Source: Cepaea nemoralis (lineage: Eukaryota > Mollusca > Gastropoda > Stylommatophora > Helicidae). From it: a stretch of DNA of 64,000 nt. The DNA is taken from assembly GCA_014155875.1 (NCBI GenBank), contig JACEFZ010002099.1:62001-126000 (forward strand), in the 5' to 3' direction. The notes below the pieces were generated by a model. That model did not search any database. It had not been told where the DNA came from and saw only the letters and a list, made by a program, of their open reading frames with translations. The position numbers and the translations under genes are program-made. Below, in pieces: positions 43,857 through 54,147 of this stretch; positions within the stretch are counted from its first letter, which is position 1; each line of letters opens with the position of its first letter.

Positions 43857-43973
43857 ATCAATCAATCAATATCTTCACAGTTAACTTAAGTCAATCTCTA
43901 GCTCTGTAAATACACGAACAATACACTTTGCAACGATTTTAACACTCAATAAAAGTTTAAAAAAAAAATAAAA

Positions 43974-43989
43974 ATACTACATACCAATG
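43974..43989. repeat. 16-bp target-site duplication, right copy
   Basis: ATACTACATACCAATG directly after the poly(A) tail of the LINE; matches 39678-39693 exactly. Confidence 0.85.
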
Positions 43990-44029
43990 GGCCATAATTG
44001 AACCATTAAAGGTAAAGAAAAAATAATAC

Positions 44030-44376
44030 CCTGGTTTCTCTTCACAACGTATAAATCTTTCACTAAAGTCGTCAACCTTCTGTTGCCGTCAGCCGGGGTC
44101 TTTTTTGGCTCAGATCAAAGCGTAGTATTCCCAAAACCACGTGTAGAATTTGGATTAAAGATTTTCTCTTTCACGGATTATTTAAACATATCAGTGATTT
44201 CAATTTTGTGGAAGTGAATTCGTTAGTTTTTCACCACGTGTAGATCTGGATTAAAATTTCCTCAGTCACGGACTGTTCAAACATATCAGTGATTTCAATT
44301 TTGTGGAAGTGTTTTAGATTGTTTTCAACACATGTAAATCTGTATTCAAGATTTCCTCTGTCACGGATTATATAAG
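44030..44376 (+). promoter_or_regulatory. Family A copy 2: 5' leader with ~100-bp monomers
   Basis: Two and a half tandem units precede ORF1. Units share CACGTGTAGA, GATTTCCTC-GTCACGGA and AAACATATCAGTGATTTCAA, TTTTGTGGAAGTG, at about 44138, 44232 and 44327. Tandem 5' monomers are known to act as promoters in mouse L1 and some Tx1-type LINEs; that role here is inference. Confidence 0.55.
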
Positions 44377-45423
44377 ATGGAAAACCAAATTGTAAAACGT
44401 GTCAAAGTCAACACGAGTGAAGGTTTCGAGGGAGCAGCGTTCCACCAAGCAAACACACTTGTGTTTTCAATATCAGGACCTCATGTATTCCGGTTCAACT
44501 ACTCCCTGATGGCGAGCGTATTGAAAGGGCCTTGCGGGATCGGTAGTGAAGGGATAAAATCCATCTACCGTTTTGAGGACCCTAAAAGATGGTACGCTAC
44601 GCTGACACCGGAAGCAAAGACTGCTCATTATGAACGGCTTCACGGGACGAAGCATGAACTGCAGGATCCTAAAGTAACTATTGTAATTGAAAACATAGAG
44701 AAGGAAAAGACCAAGGCTATAATTCACTGGATGCCTACAACCGCAAAGGTTGAGACAGTGAAGCAAACAGCCGCGGATATTTCGGGAGATATAAACGCGG
44801 AAGTGCATAAACTTAAAAACAGCACGGACAAGTGGTTACTTCTGTGCAACCCGAAAGAACCTCTGCCACATTACATGGACATGGAGTTGGACGGGGTAGA
44901 AGACAAGCTACACCGTCTCTTCATCAAACTTCCGGGGCGCCGTACGGCGTGTACAGTCTGTGGGGAGGACTCCCACTGGAGTAATAAATGTCCGGGTAAA
45001 GTACAAATCAAGAAGGGGCCTAGACTGGCACAAAAAGTCACTTCGAACTCCCAGACAGATCAACAAAGTACGTAGGATGAAGATGGTTTCCAGCTGGTCA
45101 GTCGGAAAAGGGGACGCTCAACCAAAACCCTGTCTGACGGTGAGAGGTCGACACCTCCAGCCTGACAAACACCTTTTACCACGCTGCCGCCCCTCAACAA
45201 CCACGACTACCCTACACCGCCTGAACCACACAGGTCAAACAAAAAGAAATGTGTAAGTAATTATACTGAACAGATAACGACCAACGCCATGACCGGAATA
45301 GACAGTGATAATATTAACACACCCCCACGACAAAGAAACCTGTCAGATTATTCTCCACGCCTCGTTATTGACTTAGAGATTTCAAGCCCGGCGAAGGAAT
45401 CTACTGACTATCTCCAGAAATGA
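44377..45423 (+). pseudogene. Family A copy 2: ORF1 (CCHC nucleic-acid-binding protein)
   Basis: The ATG at 44377 opens 232 codons with MASVLKGPCGIGSEGIKSIY, FEDPKRWYATLTPEAK, IIHWMPTTAK, WLLLCNPKEPLPHYM and a C-terminal zinc knuckle CTVCGEDSHWSNKC (C-x2-C-x4-H-x4-C). The TAG at 45073 interrupts; the frame continues (DEDGFQLVSRKRGR) with one further stop (~45163) to TGA 45421, where YLQK ends the protein, 70 bp before ORF2. A retrotransposon RNA-binding protein, similar in plan to family B ORF1. Confidence 0.78.
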
Positions 45424-45493
45424 TAACATGAATACAGACAGTTTGAAACAAGAAACATAATTATGCTCAACCGTTTCTTATATTACAACAAAA

Positions 45494-46540
45494 ATGGCAG
45501 CGGAAATTAAAATAATGAGTATTAACATTCGAGGTATAAGATCCAAAATTAATCATCTTATACCACTCATACACAAATATAAACCTGATTTTATACCCAT
45601 ACAAGAAACTAACGTTAACACCGACGAACACGCATCATATATCACAACATGCTTAAGTCTAAGACACTCATGTGTTAGTCTTAGTACTCAACATATCGAA
45701 TTGGGTAAGGCAATAATACAGACATCGGACAGTTGGCAGATTATAGAGAAAGACAAGGACTGCCAGGGCAGGATAGCTGTAGTACAGGTGGGAAATAACA
45801 TAAATAAATACACAATTGTTAACATACACGCACCGCCTGACTACAGAAATCAGCCGCTCTTCTACCAAACACTGGAAAATTTATTATCACGCTTATATCG
45901 GGGTCACAACATCATTTTAGGGGGTGATTTTAATTGCGTTCTTTCGGCGCACGACCTTATAAATGGAGATGTAAGAATGCAAATTAGAAACACAACGGGG
46001 GAGGAGGAATATCAATTAGACACATTGCAAACAATTTTAGATATCCATGGGCTAACAGACGCATACATGCAGTTGCATCTCCATGGAATAGATACAACGC
46101 ACACAAACAATGCGCATAATAGAGCAGCGCGTTTAGATATAATTTATGCGCCCATAACACATCATATAACACAAGTCAAGCATTTACAGGAGACACTGAA
46201 CTTCACAGACCATAAGGCTGTAATTGCAACAATAAACACATTACAAGCAACACCACATCTTAGAAGATCTCCCCATTGGAAACTTAACAGCACACTTTTA
46301 CAAGATCAGGACTATGTAGATTGCATAACAAAACGGATCCTCACATACACAAGCGATATACCAGAGGGTAATGCGCGAGACCTCTGGGAAATACTTAAAC
46401 AAACTATACGAGAGAGAACACAAATACTAGCAGCAGTAATACACAAGCAAAAACTACAACAGAGAAAAAGAATTGGAAAATGCAATGAAACTCTTACTAC
46501 AGACAGACAAAAATTCACCACACATCATAGCATTACATAA
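45494..46540 (+). pseudogene. Family A copy 2: ORF2 endonuclease and linker (348 codons open)
   Basis: Starts at ATG 45494 with MAAEIKIMSINIRGIRSK, giving the true ORF2 start missing from copy 1. Motifs: FIPIQETNVNTD, IVNIHAPPDY, NIILGGDFNCVLSAHDL, TDHKAVIATIN, covering a complete APE endonuclease, then the Gln-rich linker. A frameshift near 46460-46470 (CAGAGAAAAAG versus CAAGAAAAAG in copy 1) ends the frame. This is the best endonuclease of the family in the window. Confidence 0.88.
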
Positions 46541-48136
46541 AGAATTAGACCTCAACAGACATCATCGATTTCAGGGGGCTTTACTGCGAACAAAGTTACA
46601 AACTATAACCCAAGAGATACCGAGTAAACAATACCTAGCTTTAGAACAAAACATACAGCGCAGCAGACAAATAGGCCAGATAATTTACAGGGAAGGAAAT
46701 ATACAAGTTAAGCCACAACCAATAGCTTTAACTTTTGAAGATTATTACAAGAACCCTTACTCCGAGGAAAACACACAGGCGCACGTGCAAGAAAACTTTA
46801 TGAAATTCACAAAAGAACTCACAGAGGAACAGAAACTAACACTAGATACTGAATTAACACTAACATATATAACACAAGCGGTTCATGGAAAGCAGAAGGG
46901 CAAATCGCCTGGCCCTGACGGTATTACCGCTGAATTCTATCAGTTTTTCTTTCCTCTTCTAGTCCCCTTTTACTAGCAGTATTCTCTGAATCTTTCCACA
47001 AACATGAACTCCCATCCAGTTTCAACACGTCTTACATCACTCTTATTCCGAAGGAGAACACCGACAAGACACGTTTAAAGAGTTACAGACCGATCTCGCT
47101 TTTAAATGTAGACTACAAGATTTTAACAAAGGCTTTGACGAATAAATTGAAACCAGTAATGGCATCTCTCATTCATGAAGACCAGCAATGTAGTGTACAA
47201 CACCGGAATATCCAGCAACACACACACTTCATAAGGGACATCATCAACTACACACATCTGAAAAACTGTCAGTCCTCAATTCTCTCTTTAGATCAAGAAA
47301 AAGCATTCGACAGAATATCTCACTCATACCTCCTCAAAACTCTTTCACACTACAATGGGGGAATTTATTTTCGGACATGGGTCAAAATTTTATATTTGAA
47401 ACCGGAAAGTCGGATTCTATTAAACCATACCCTAACCAATTCTTTCAGGTTGACTAGGTCAGTGAGATAGGGATGACCCTTGTCCCCATCACTGTACGTT
47501 GTCGCTCTAGAGCCACTTCTAGAAAAGATACGACAGGACGACAATGTCAGGGGTACGTTCATACCAGGGAAGGGTGAACAAAATCTGCGTGCTTATGCAG
47601 ACGATACCATTTTCTTTCCGACAACTGAAAAATCTGTAGGGATCATTTTGGAATCGTTCTCGTTTTTTGGCAAAGGGAGTGGGGCAAAATTAAACGTCCA
47701 AAAATCTACAGTAATGGGCTTTGGCAAATGGAAAAATAAGGCAGATTTTCCATTTGACTTAACATCAAACAATCTTATAAAAGTGTACGGAATAGTCTTC
47801 CAATGTCAACCAAATCAGACACACAAAGACACTTGGCAAAATCTATAGAAGAAAATAACAGATATGTTACAGAGGTACAAATACAAAACAACTACCATAT
47901 TTGGTAGAAGTACCATTGTTAATACATATATAATCCCAAAAATACTATATCTGTGCACAGTCCTAGACCCTCCACGTCAGAATGTCACAAACATAAACAA
48001 AGAGATTAGACGCTTTGTGTTTGGCAGCACCATCTACAGTATCAAACATACTACACTCATGCAAGACAAACAAGATGGAGGTATCGCTTTCCAAGACAAA
48101 CATTCAAAATACAAGCACTTAGGATCAAACACGTAG
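46473..48136 (+). pseudogene. Family A copy 2: ORF2 reverse transcriptase, broken
   Basis: Open pieces at 46473-46976, 47135-47470, 47480-47848 and 47864-48136. GKSPGPDGITAEFYQFFFP, SLDQEKAFDRISHSYL and AYADDTIFFPT are intact, and motif A keeps the AFD lost in copy 1. Breaks: a frameshift near 46965, a ~9-bp deletion near 47028, stop codons inside the RQGCPL motif (TAG at 47468, TGA at 47474), a stop at 47848 and a frameshift near 48100. More damaged RT than copy 1 despite the better endonuclease. Confidence 0.82.
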
Positions 48137-48890
48137 GCGAAATCCTACAACACCCAGAAAAACACCCCTTAGCACACTATTACATTGGAATTAGGCTATC
48201 TTATTAAAAACCTATCAGGAATACATCCTCACATTACTTTGGCACTCTCCCAACATTTTATAAAACATGTGTTTCAGCCATTAAAGGACACGTAAAAATT
48301 ACTACACAAGAAAACACATACACTCTACAAGCATTTAGTTAAACTACAAGCAACCCCAGTACACCTCAGAATTAAAAGAGGGCATAAATATTTCATAAGA
48401 GATTATACCAAAACTTTCTGTAATATTCACAACAAGCAGATTACCCCAAAAGCAAAGGAAATTACATATAGGCTTGTTTACAGCATGACTCCAACAACAG
48501 TGAGAACAGCAAAAATAACTAAACAAATACTACAGTGTCAGCTTTGTAGACGGGACGTCCAAGAATCAGAAGAGCACATCTATTACGAATGCAACACAAT
48601 CATGCCAACAAGAAATCTCCTACAAAACATCCTAAATACTCAAACGAAACAAAGAACAGATGTTTACAAAGCAATCATGATAAATTCCATTCCTTACTCC
48701 ACACAAGACATCCACACAAAGCTAATTGTTCTATTGGCAAAGTACAGAAATCTTATATGGACATTAAGAAACAAAGCAGTATACAATTACAGAACAATCA
48801 ACAAAGAAATTGTCCAACAACTTTATCCCAAAAAAAAAGTCTCAAACATTCTAACCTTAGCCCCACAAGCGCAAAACCTGTAAGAGTTTT
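48137..48890 (+). pseudogene. Family A copy 2: ORF2 C-terminus
   Basis: Continues homology to copy 1 with CQLCRRDVQESEEHIYYEC (C-x2-C-x9-H-x4-C) near 48535-48590 and YRNLIWTLRNKAVYNY. Open only at 48485-48883. This carboxy-terminal Cys-His motif is general in L1-like ORF2 proteins and probably binds RNA. Confidence 0.72.
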
Positions 48891-49018
48891 GCCTGAAGAC
48901 AGCACACATTATAGAATAAGCAAATAACTTGTTTTAAACAAAGGATACCACAACTGTAAATGTGTTTATTTCCGTTATTAATAATCTTACAATTATTATT
49001 ATTATTATTATTATTTTA

Positions 49019-49060
<42 letters not shown>

Positions 49061-49191
49061 ACGTTTATTACTACTGCAACCATTATTACTAATTTTCCCA
49101 TTATTATATTTGAATGTGCAACATGAAATATATTGTGGATATGTGTCTGTGTCGTTGGCAGTAATATATGTATGCGTCTGGGTGTGGTTGC

Positions 49192-49242
<51 letters not shown>

Positions 49243-49318
49243 TGTGTATGTGTGCGCGTGTAGCAGCCTTTAAACCAAGGCAATATCTCAAGTATTTAAA
49301 TGATGTTATATGGTAATG
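48891..49318 (+). repeat. Family A copy 2: 3' UTR with (ATT)n and (TG)n
   Basis: ATT repeats at 48989-49060, TG repeats at 49195-49255; otherwise collinear with 4394-4850 of copy 1. Predicted Asn-, His/Thr- or Val/Cys-rich peptides are microsatellite readings. Confidence 0.8.
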
Positions 49319-49331
49319 ATATCTTTGAATG

Positions 49332-49476
49332 CCCCGGGAAGGTTAACCCGGTCAACAAATGCCCACAGAAGTCGGATGTGTCGGCCTAACGGCGCAAGAA
49401 CGCAGCTCTGCTGTAAACAGGCACAACGCAATCACATCCGGAAAAAAAAACTCCGGATGAACGAAGAAGAAGAAGA
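49332..49476 (+). mobile_element. GAA-tailed SINE, complete (145 bp), 13-bp TSD
   Basis: Inserted into the family A 3' region: ATATCTTTGAATG at 49319-49331 and 49477-49489 flank it, and copy 1 (near 4850) has the site empty. It starts CCCCGGGAAGGTTAACCCGG, contains CATCCGG-A9-CTCCGGATG (a hairpin) and ends GAACGAAGAAGAAGAAGA. No clear tRNA A/B boxes seen. The tail resembles that of the RNase H LINE ending at 51407 (GAACGAAAGAAGAAG), the likely source of enzyme. Confidence 0.88.
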
Positions 49477-49489
49477 ATATCTTTGAATG

Positions 49490-49919
49490 TATAAACAAAT
49501 TAAATAAGCCCTTTAAGTATCCTAAGCTAAAGTGGTTTGTAGTGGTCAGATTTTAAGTCCTTCCCATTGTATCTGAAACCCAGTCACTATCACAGCTTTG
49601 AACCAATTACCTCCCTGGGGACAGGCCATGGACTCTAATTGTTAGTTATAAATCCCTGATTCCTGTCCCCCAAACAAAAGGGGTCATGGACATTTAAAGG
49701 ACACTAGAGCGTCATCCTGTAATTTGACATCAGGCCAACAACACCAACAATGTGAACCTTCACCTCAGTAGCTAAGTGACCCAGAAATTACAAAGAAGCC
49801 ACATGGGAATGATAATTTAAAGTTTATTGCCCAAGCTCACAGCATTCAATGTACTGCTGTCTCCAGAAAGCATGAGATAGATCAAGATAAAATGTGTGTG
49901 TGTGTGTGTGTGTGTGTGC

Positions 49920-50013
<94 letters not shown>

Positions 50014-50255
50014 CAGATGTTACATACATTCCGTGGTGTAAGTGGAAATGAATCATATACAAGGCATGTGTGTTTACATGCACAATGCCATAAATGTTAT
50101 ATTATCATAACTGTATATATGTATGTATTTGTTTTATTCACACATGTGACACCTAACACTAACAAAAGGCAACGCTCTGTAATATACACAAACAAAAGAA
50201 ACACACATTACACCTTGTAAATATACATTACCTTGTATGAAATAAACGTTTAAAA
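49490..50255 (+). repeat. A-to-B spacer, copy 2, with (TG)n and (GA)n
   Basis: Collinear with 4850-5029 plus 7436-8045. TG repeat 49893-49920, GA repeat 49921-50010, AATAAA near 50241. Contains the empty site for the composite insertion (AATCCCTGATT once, ~49646). ORFs here are microsatellite readings or unconserved. Confidence 0.65.
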
Positions 50256-50990
50256 AATGCTTTACTACATATGGCAGGATGCTAAAGTAGTTCAGTCCTT
50301 GAAAGGATTGATCTGACATTAAACAGTCACGGCAGCGATAGTTTAATTTAAACCCTTTTATTTACGTAACTAAAACTTCTTTCTGAATGAAAATAAAGTG
50401 CTAACTCTTAAGTAATAACAAAACTCTGTGTGTAAAATTTCATATTCTGGAAAGATCGTGTATTCCCCCCCCCCCCCCCCCCCCCCGGATTTTGTGGTGA
50501 TTTTCGTTGGAGTTGATATTCTGGATATTTTCCCGGAATTATTTAGTTTAGTTTAGTCGTTTAGTTGTTGGATCAACATCACGGCCCACGGTTTAACCCA
50601 TAAGTGCTCCGTTTTCCTCCTAACTCAAACCTGAGTCTGGAGAAACTCAGCTCAATGCACGAACTCCGTTGCATCGGCGAGGATCCTGAAATACTTTGGG
50701 TAGATTTTTAACTCGAAATTTTGCCCGGGCAGCGAGGTTAGGCTACTCTTTTTCGATTTCCAACTGCCAAGGGATTTTTTACGTTCGCAGCAATACACAC
50801 GGGCGTCCGATCTCAATACCCAGAGACCAGGGGTATTACTGGAAGTCCACGTGGATTTTTTAAATAAATCCCGGTCCTCACCGGAGCCTGAACCCGGGAC
50901 CTCCAGCACTCGAGGCGGATACCATACCTCGAGACCACTCAGTTCCCCCCCCCCCCCCCGGAATTATTACCGGAAACAACAAATTTCAAG
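50256..50990 (+). other. Family B copy 2: leader region
   Basis: Collinear with 8046-8775. C-runs at 50466-50486 and 50945-50958. Contains the minus-strand tRNA-Pro-like segment at 50881-50944, with the same CCCGGGTTCAGGCTCCGG T-arm. The 85-codon minus ORF (50652-50909) lies in this repeat and has no recognisable motif. Confidence 0.5.
50881..50944 (-). other. tRNA-Pro-like sequence, copy 2
   Basis: Same layout as 8672-8737: A-box-like TGGTCTCGAGGTATGG, TCGAGTG in the anticodon position and a T-arm GGTCCCGGGTTCAGGCTCC. One difference (ATCCGCC versus ATCTGCC). The acceptor stem is absent, so it is not a functional tRNA. Confidence 0.5.
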
Positions 50991-51406
50991 ATGTATTCGA
51001 ATATCACTGAAGTCGGGATCTCGATAAATGACTACAATGTCCAGCTACTTCACCAGTCCGGAACGATAGTGTGTTCCATTACTGGTCCCGGGGCTGCTGC
51101 TAAAGCAACACCTGCACTTATTATGAGTGCCCTAACTGGTCCAGGAGGAGTACCTTTTGGAGGAGTCGTCGACCTGCATAGGTTCGAAGTTCCCACTAGG
51201 TGGTACTTTCACCTGTCAGCAGAGGCTAAGAAAGCCGTGTATGATAAGCTACACGGCAAAATGTTTTCTCTACCAAGTCTAGGGATAGACATATCTCTGG
51301 AGCACCGAGAGAAAGAAAGAGACATGCTGACCATCCACTGGTTACCCCGAACGATTGCTCCCCAAGGAGTTAAAAAAACAAACTGGTGTACAGCATCATA
51401 GGAGAT
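50991..51406 (+). pseudogene. Family B copy 2: ORF1 N-terminal part
   Basis: The ATG at 50991 opens MYSNITEVGISINDYNVQLL, IVCSITGPGAAAKAT, MSALTGPGGVPFGGVVDL, RWYFHLSAEAKKAVYDKL and IHWLPRTIAPQGVKK. It keeps the ~60-bp stretch lost from copy 1. The reading is cut by the LINE inserted after 51406 (TSD TCATAGGAGAT) and resumes at 53438. Confidence 0.8.
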
Positions 51407-51437
51407 CTTCTTCTTCTTTCGTTCGCCTGAAACATGT

Positions 51438-52634
51438 CTACAACTGCAATGTTGCCTCTTGTATGAATCTAACAGTCCTTTTTAGTTCATTCAGCGGTCC
51501 ATAGAGTTTATCTTCCACTGTTGTCTCTCTAGGCCAGAAGGTTCGCCTGGATATGTTGTAGTTTGGGCAATCCTGGAGTATGTGCTCTGCTGTCTGCGAC
51601 GCCAAACCACATGTGCACATGGCTGAGTCACCAATCTTGAATTTTGTATACAAGTGGTTGCGTAATCTATTGTGTCCTGTTCTGAGGCGCAGAAGAATGA
51701 CCTGTTCTGGTCTGTCCATAACGTGGTAGTCGTCTTGAGTAAGGTTTGGTGGCTTTCTGATTGATTTGATCATTCTTTTCTTTTGGTGGTATGTAATAGG
51801 CACATCAGGTTGTTCTTCTTTTGCTCCTTCCTTAGTCAATCGATCAGCTCTGTCTTTTCCGGGGACTCCACAGTGGGATGGTATCCACTGTATGGTGATC
51901 TTACGCTGACTGCTAAGTTCAGAAAGTAGTGTCCGCAGAACTGGCAATTTCCAAGACGGGAGCGCCTCTATTACGGATTTTGCATCTGTCAATATCACTG
52001 CAGGTTGTGTACCATGGCTAGTATTTTGTAATTTCTCTGTGGCTATCTTGATTGCCTCAATTTCAGCATCATAGTTATGGCAGTACTTTCCTGTTGGAAT
52101 TCTGGCCGTGTCTCTAGTATTATTTGGGTATTCTATGTACACTCCCGCTCCTCCATTTCGAACAGCATTTTGTGCTGACCCATCTGTGTAGACTCGGATC
52201 CAGAGGTCCTGTGGGTATTCATCATCAAGGAAGCTGAGAGTGGCTGTTCTGCGCTGTACACTGTTCTGTTCTTCCTTGTCCAATATTCCCCTAACTTTTG
52301 ACTGGATTTGTAGCGATATTCTATGTTCATCTTTCCACGGGGTTCGCTCTGGAATAGTTGTCAGGGGGATACCAACTGTGGGAAGATCGATGGATTCTCT
52401 GCAGAGTTGTTTGGTCTGGTGGATGAAACTACTTCTTTTCAACCGCCCCATAGCTAAGTTTTCAAATCGGTTCTTCATAGGGTAGCCTGGCAAGTTGAGA
52501 AACTTTTCTGCTTGTATTAGTGTTTTTGTATCTCTGCGTTCTCTTAAAGCTTGTGTCCTCCCCATCATCTCCATTGCTTCTATAGGGGTTGATCTCATCC
52601 CTCCTGTGATGACTCTAAGATCTTGATTTTGCAC
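51438..52634 (-). pseudogene. RNase H LINE copy 2: connector, RNase H and C-terminus (398 codons open)
   Basis: LRVITGGMRSTPIEAMEMMG, then RNase H: LWIRVYTDGSAQNAVRNGGA, HNYDAEIEAIKIA, VILTDAKSVIEALPS and IQWIPSHCGVPGKDRADRLT, giving D-E-D-D. The C-terminus has LRTGHNRLRNHLYTKF and a knuckle CTCGLASQTAEHILQDC (C-x-C...H-x4-C). Ends at TAA/TAG shortly before the 3' tail. Uninterrupted over 398 codons, so young. Its homologue at 15303-16685 is far more broken. Confidence 0.88.
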
Positions 52635-53134
52635 CTTGTCCAGCTCCTGCGATGTAGTTTTTGATGCTGAACATCACGCAGTTGACCCGTATTCCAAGTG
52701 TGGTCGTATGCTCTGTTGATAAACTTTGCTAAGTATTTTCCCACTGGCTCCCCACGTGGTTCCAGTTAGCTTTCTCAGGATGGCAATTTTCCTTCTGGCT
52801 TTTGCTACTGGTTTTTTGATGTGTTTTCTCCATGTCAGCCTGTCGTTGAATGTTACACCAAGGTAGGTTGGTTCCTTATCTTCTCTTAGGGGTGTTCCAT
52901 TTATCTGAATGCTCCCTGCCTTTTGTTTCGGAGAAAGGGTAAATAGAGTGGTGCTGCACTTGTTAGTGTTTATGCTGATACACCATCTATCCGCCCATGC
53001 AACAAATGTATCTACAGCTCTCTGTAGCAATATGGTGGCCACTGATGCATGTTTATTTGCGCTCCACAAAACCAGGTCATCAGCGTATATATGTCGTATA
53101 TATGTCGTATATTTTGAAGGGACTGGCAATCACT
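52635..53134 (-). pseudogene. RNase H LINE copy 2: RT C-terminal part (from YADD)
   Basis: The open piece 53129-52674 reads IYADDLVLWSANKHASVATI, TYLGVTFNDRLTWRKHIKKP and RKLTGTTWGASGKILSKVYQ, with SIRPHLEYGSTA. RT motifs before YADD are absent: truncated on the 5' side. A frameshift near 52640-52674 separates it from the 52634 frame. Confidence 0.82.
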
Positions 53135-53426
53135 AAAGTGTATGACCCATCTCTGTTAAAGGAAGCTGGGCCCCATCCTCTTCTTATTTGTAAATAGATC
53201 AAGAATACGACCCTTGAAAGATTTACAGACTCGGATTTGGTTAATTGTCTAAGGGTGTGTGGTCCTCTTTTAATAGAAAAGTAATCACTAGGTTTGTCCC
53301 CTGTCTTTCCACATGGTATTCAATGGTATAGCTCACGAACCCCCTTCTTCCATCTTAAGAAATTGTCTGAAAGACTTTCTCAATAAGAATCAGGTGCAAT
53401 ATAACATGGATTTGGAACAGTGTATT
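53135..53426. other. Foreign ~290-bp segment at the 5' end of the LINE insertion
   Basis: Lies between the truncated RT and the right TSD but does not match the RNase H LINE at 15278-19156. It includes a repeated TCGTATATATG(T) motif at the junction (53092-53110). It belongs to the same insertion since the TSD is outside it. Possible explanations are template switching onto another RNA during reverse transcription, or an older nested insertion. No ORF of note. Confidence 0.5.
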
Positions 53427-53437
53427 TCATAGGAGAT

Positions 53438-54147
53438 GAAAAGGCTAGGATGTTTAGGATAAAAAATGGGGATGGCAAGTGGGGAGCGCTCTGCAACCCA
53501 AAAAAGGAAGTCCCCAATTATATACGGATCTACACTCCTGGTATTACGAACAATAATCACAGAGTGTTGATCACGATGCCTGGGGAGAAAGACCAATTGT
53601 CCAGCGTGTGGCCAAAACAACCACTGGGCATATAAATGTCCAAGTCGACGACAACCGATGACACCAACAGCAGCAGCAGTCAGTGTACAAAGCCAAGAAG
53701 ATTTCCCACCACTCGAAAGAGAAACTCCTCCACAGGGAGAGATTGAACTGACACAAACTTTCAACAGTCAAATCAACACACAAGAAGACAGGAAAAAACA
53801 CAAGAAAATAACACACAAGAAAATAACACACAAGAAATCAATCCAAGGAATGAAGACTCTGGCGGTTTTCAAACCGTCAGCAAACCAATGAAGAGAAAAT
53901 GGGCCAACAGAAGACTACTGCAGTCAAAACACAGCGATGACACAGAAACAGACGACTTATCACTGGCAAAGAAAGAAAAAGTCAAAGCCACTATAGGCAA
54001 GACAAAAGAAACTGAACAAGAAAAACAAGAGAAGACACAAGTACAAGATGAAGACGACACATACAGCATACCAGACACTCTCTTTGTAGATACCGACAAA
54101 AGTGATAAGAACGAGGATCAAGATGATCCTTTCACACAAACTTTTGC
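53438..54147 (+). pseudogene. Family B copy 2: ORF1 C-terminal part
   Basis: Resumes family B ORF1: KARMFRIKNGDGKWGALCNP, KKEVPNYIRIYTPGITNNNH; the knuckle CPACGQNNHWAYKCP reading is broken by one extra base near 53587. An acidic Lys/Thr/Glu-rich tail (53888-54147, KRKWANRRLLQSKHSDDTET) follows. Homology to copy 1 stops abruptly at about 54147/9848, just before the ORF1 stop; ORF2 is missing. Confidence 0.72.

Larger units (their letters stand above)
39694..43973 (+). mobile_element. RNase H-bearing LINE, near-complete insertion (4,280 bp)
   Basis: Bounded by a perfect 16-bp TSD and ending in CAATAAAAGTTT plus an A-rich tail. It holds a ~690-bp leader, then endonuclease, RT, RNase H and a Cys-bearing C-terminus. 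Few lesions (frameshift ~40985, stop 41790, frameshift ~43390 in a CA repeat, frame change ~43690) separate it from a full ORF, and the perfect TSD suggests a recent insertion. An ATCA repeat (43856-43870) precedes the 3' UTR. Its sequence differs from the LINE at 15278-19156. Confidence 0.88.
51407..53426 (-). mobile_element. RNase H LINE (I-group-like) copy 2, 5'-truncated, 11-bp TSD
   Basis: A 2,020-bp minus-strand insertion in family B ORF1. TCATAGGAGAT at 51396-51406 and 53427-53437 is the TSD; copy 1 near 9127-9137 has an unoccupied TCATTGGAGAT. The 3' end (plus-strand left side) is GAACGAAAGAAGAAGAAG. It contains RT from the YADD motif on, the connector, RNase H and C-terminus. The 5'-most ~290 bp (53135-53426) does not match the LINE. 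Confidence 0.88.
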
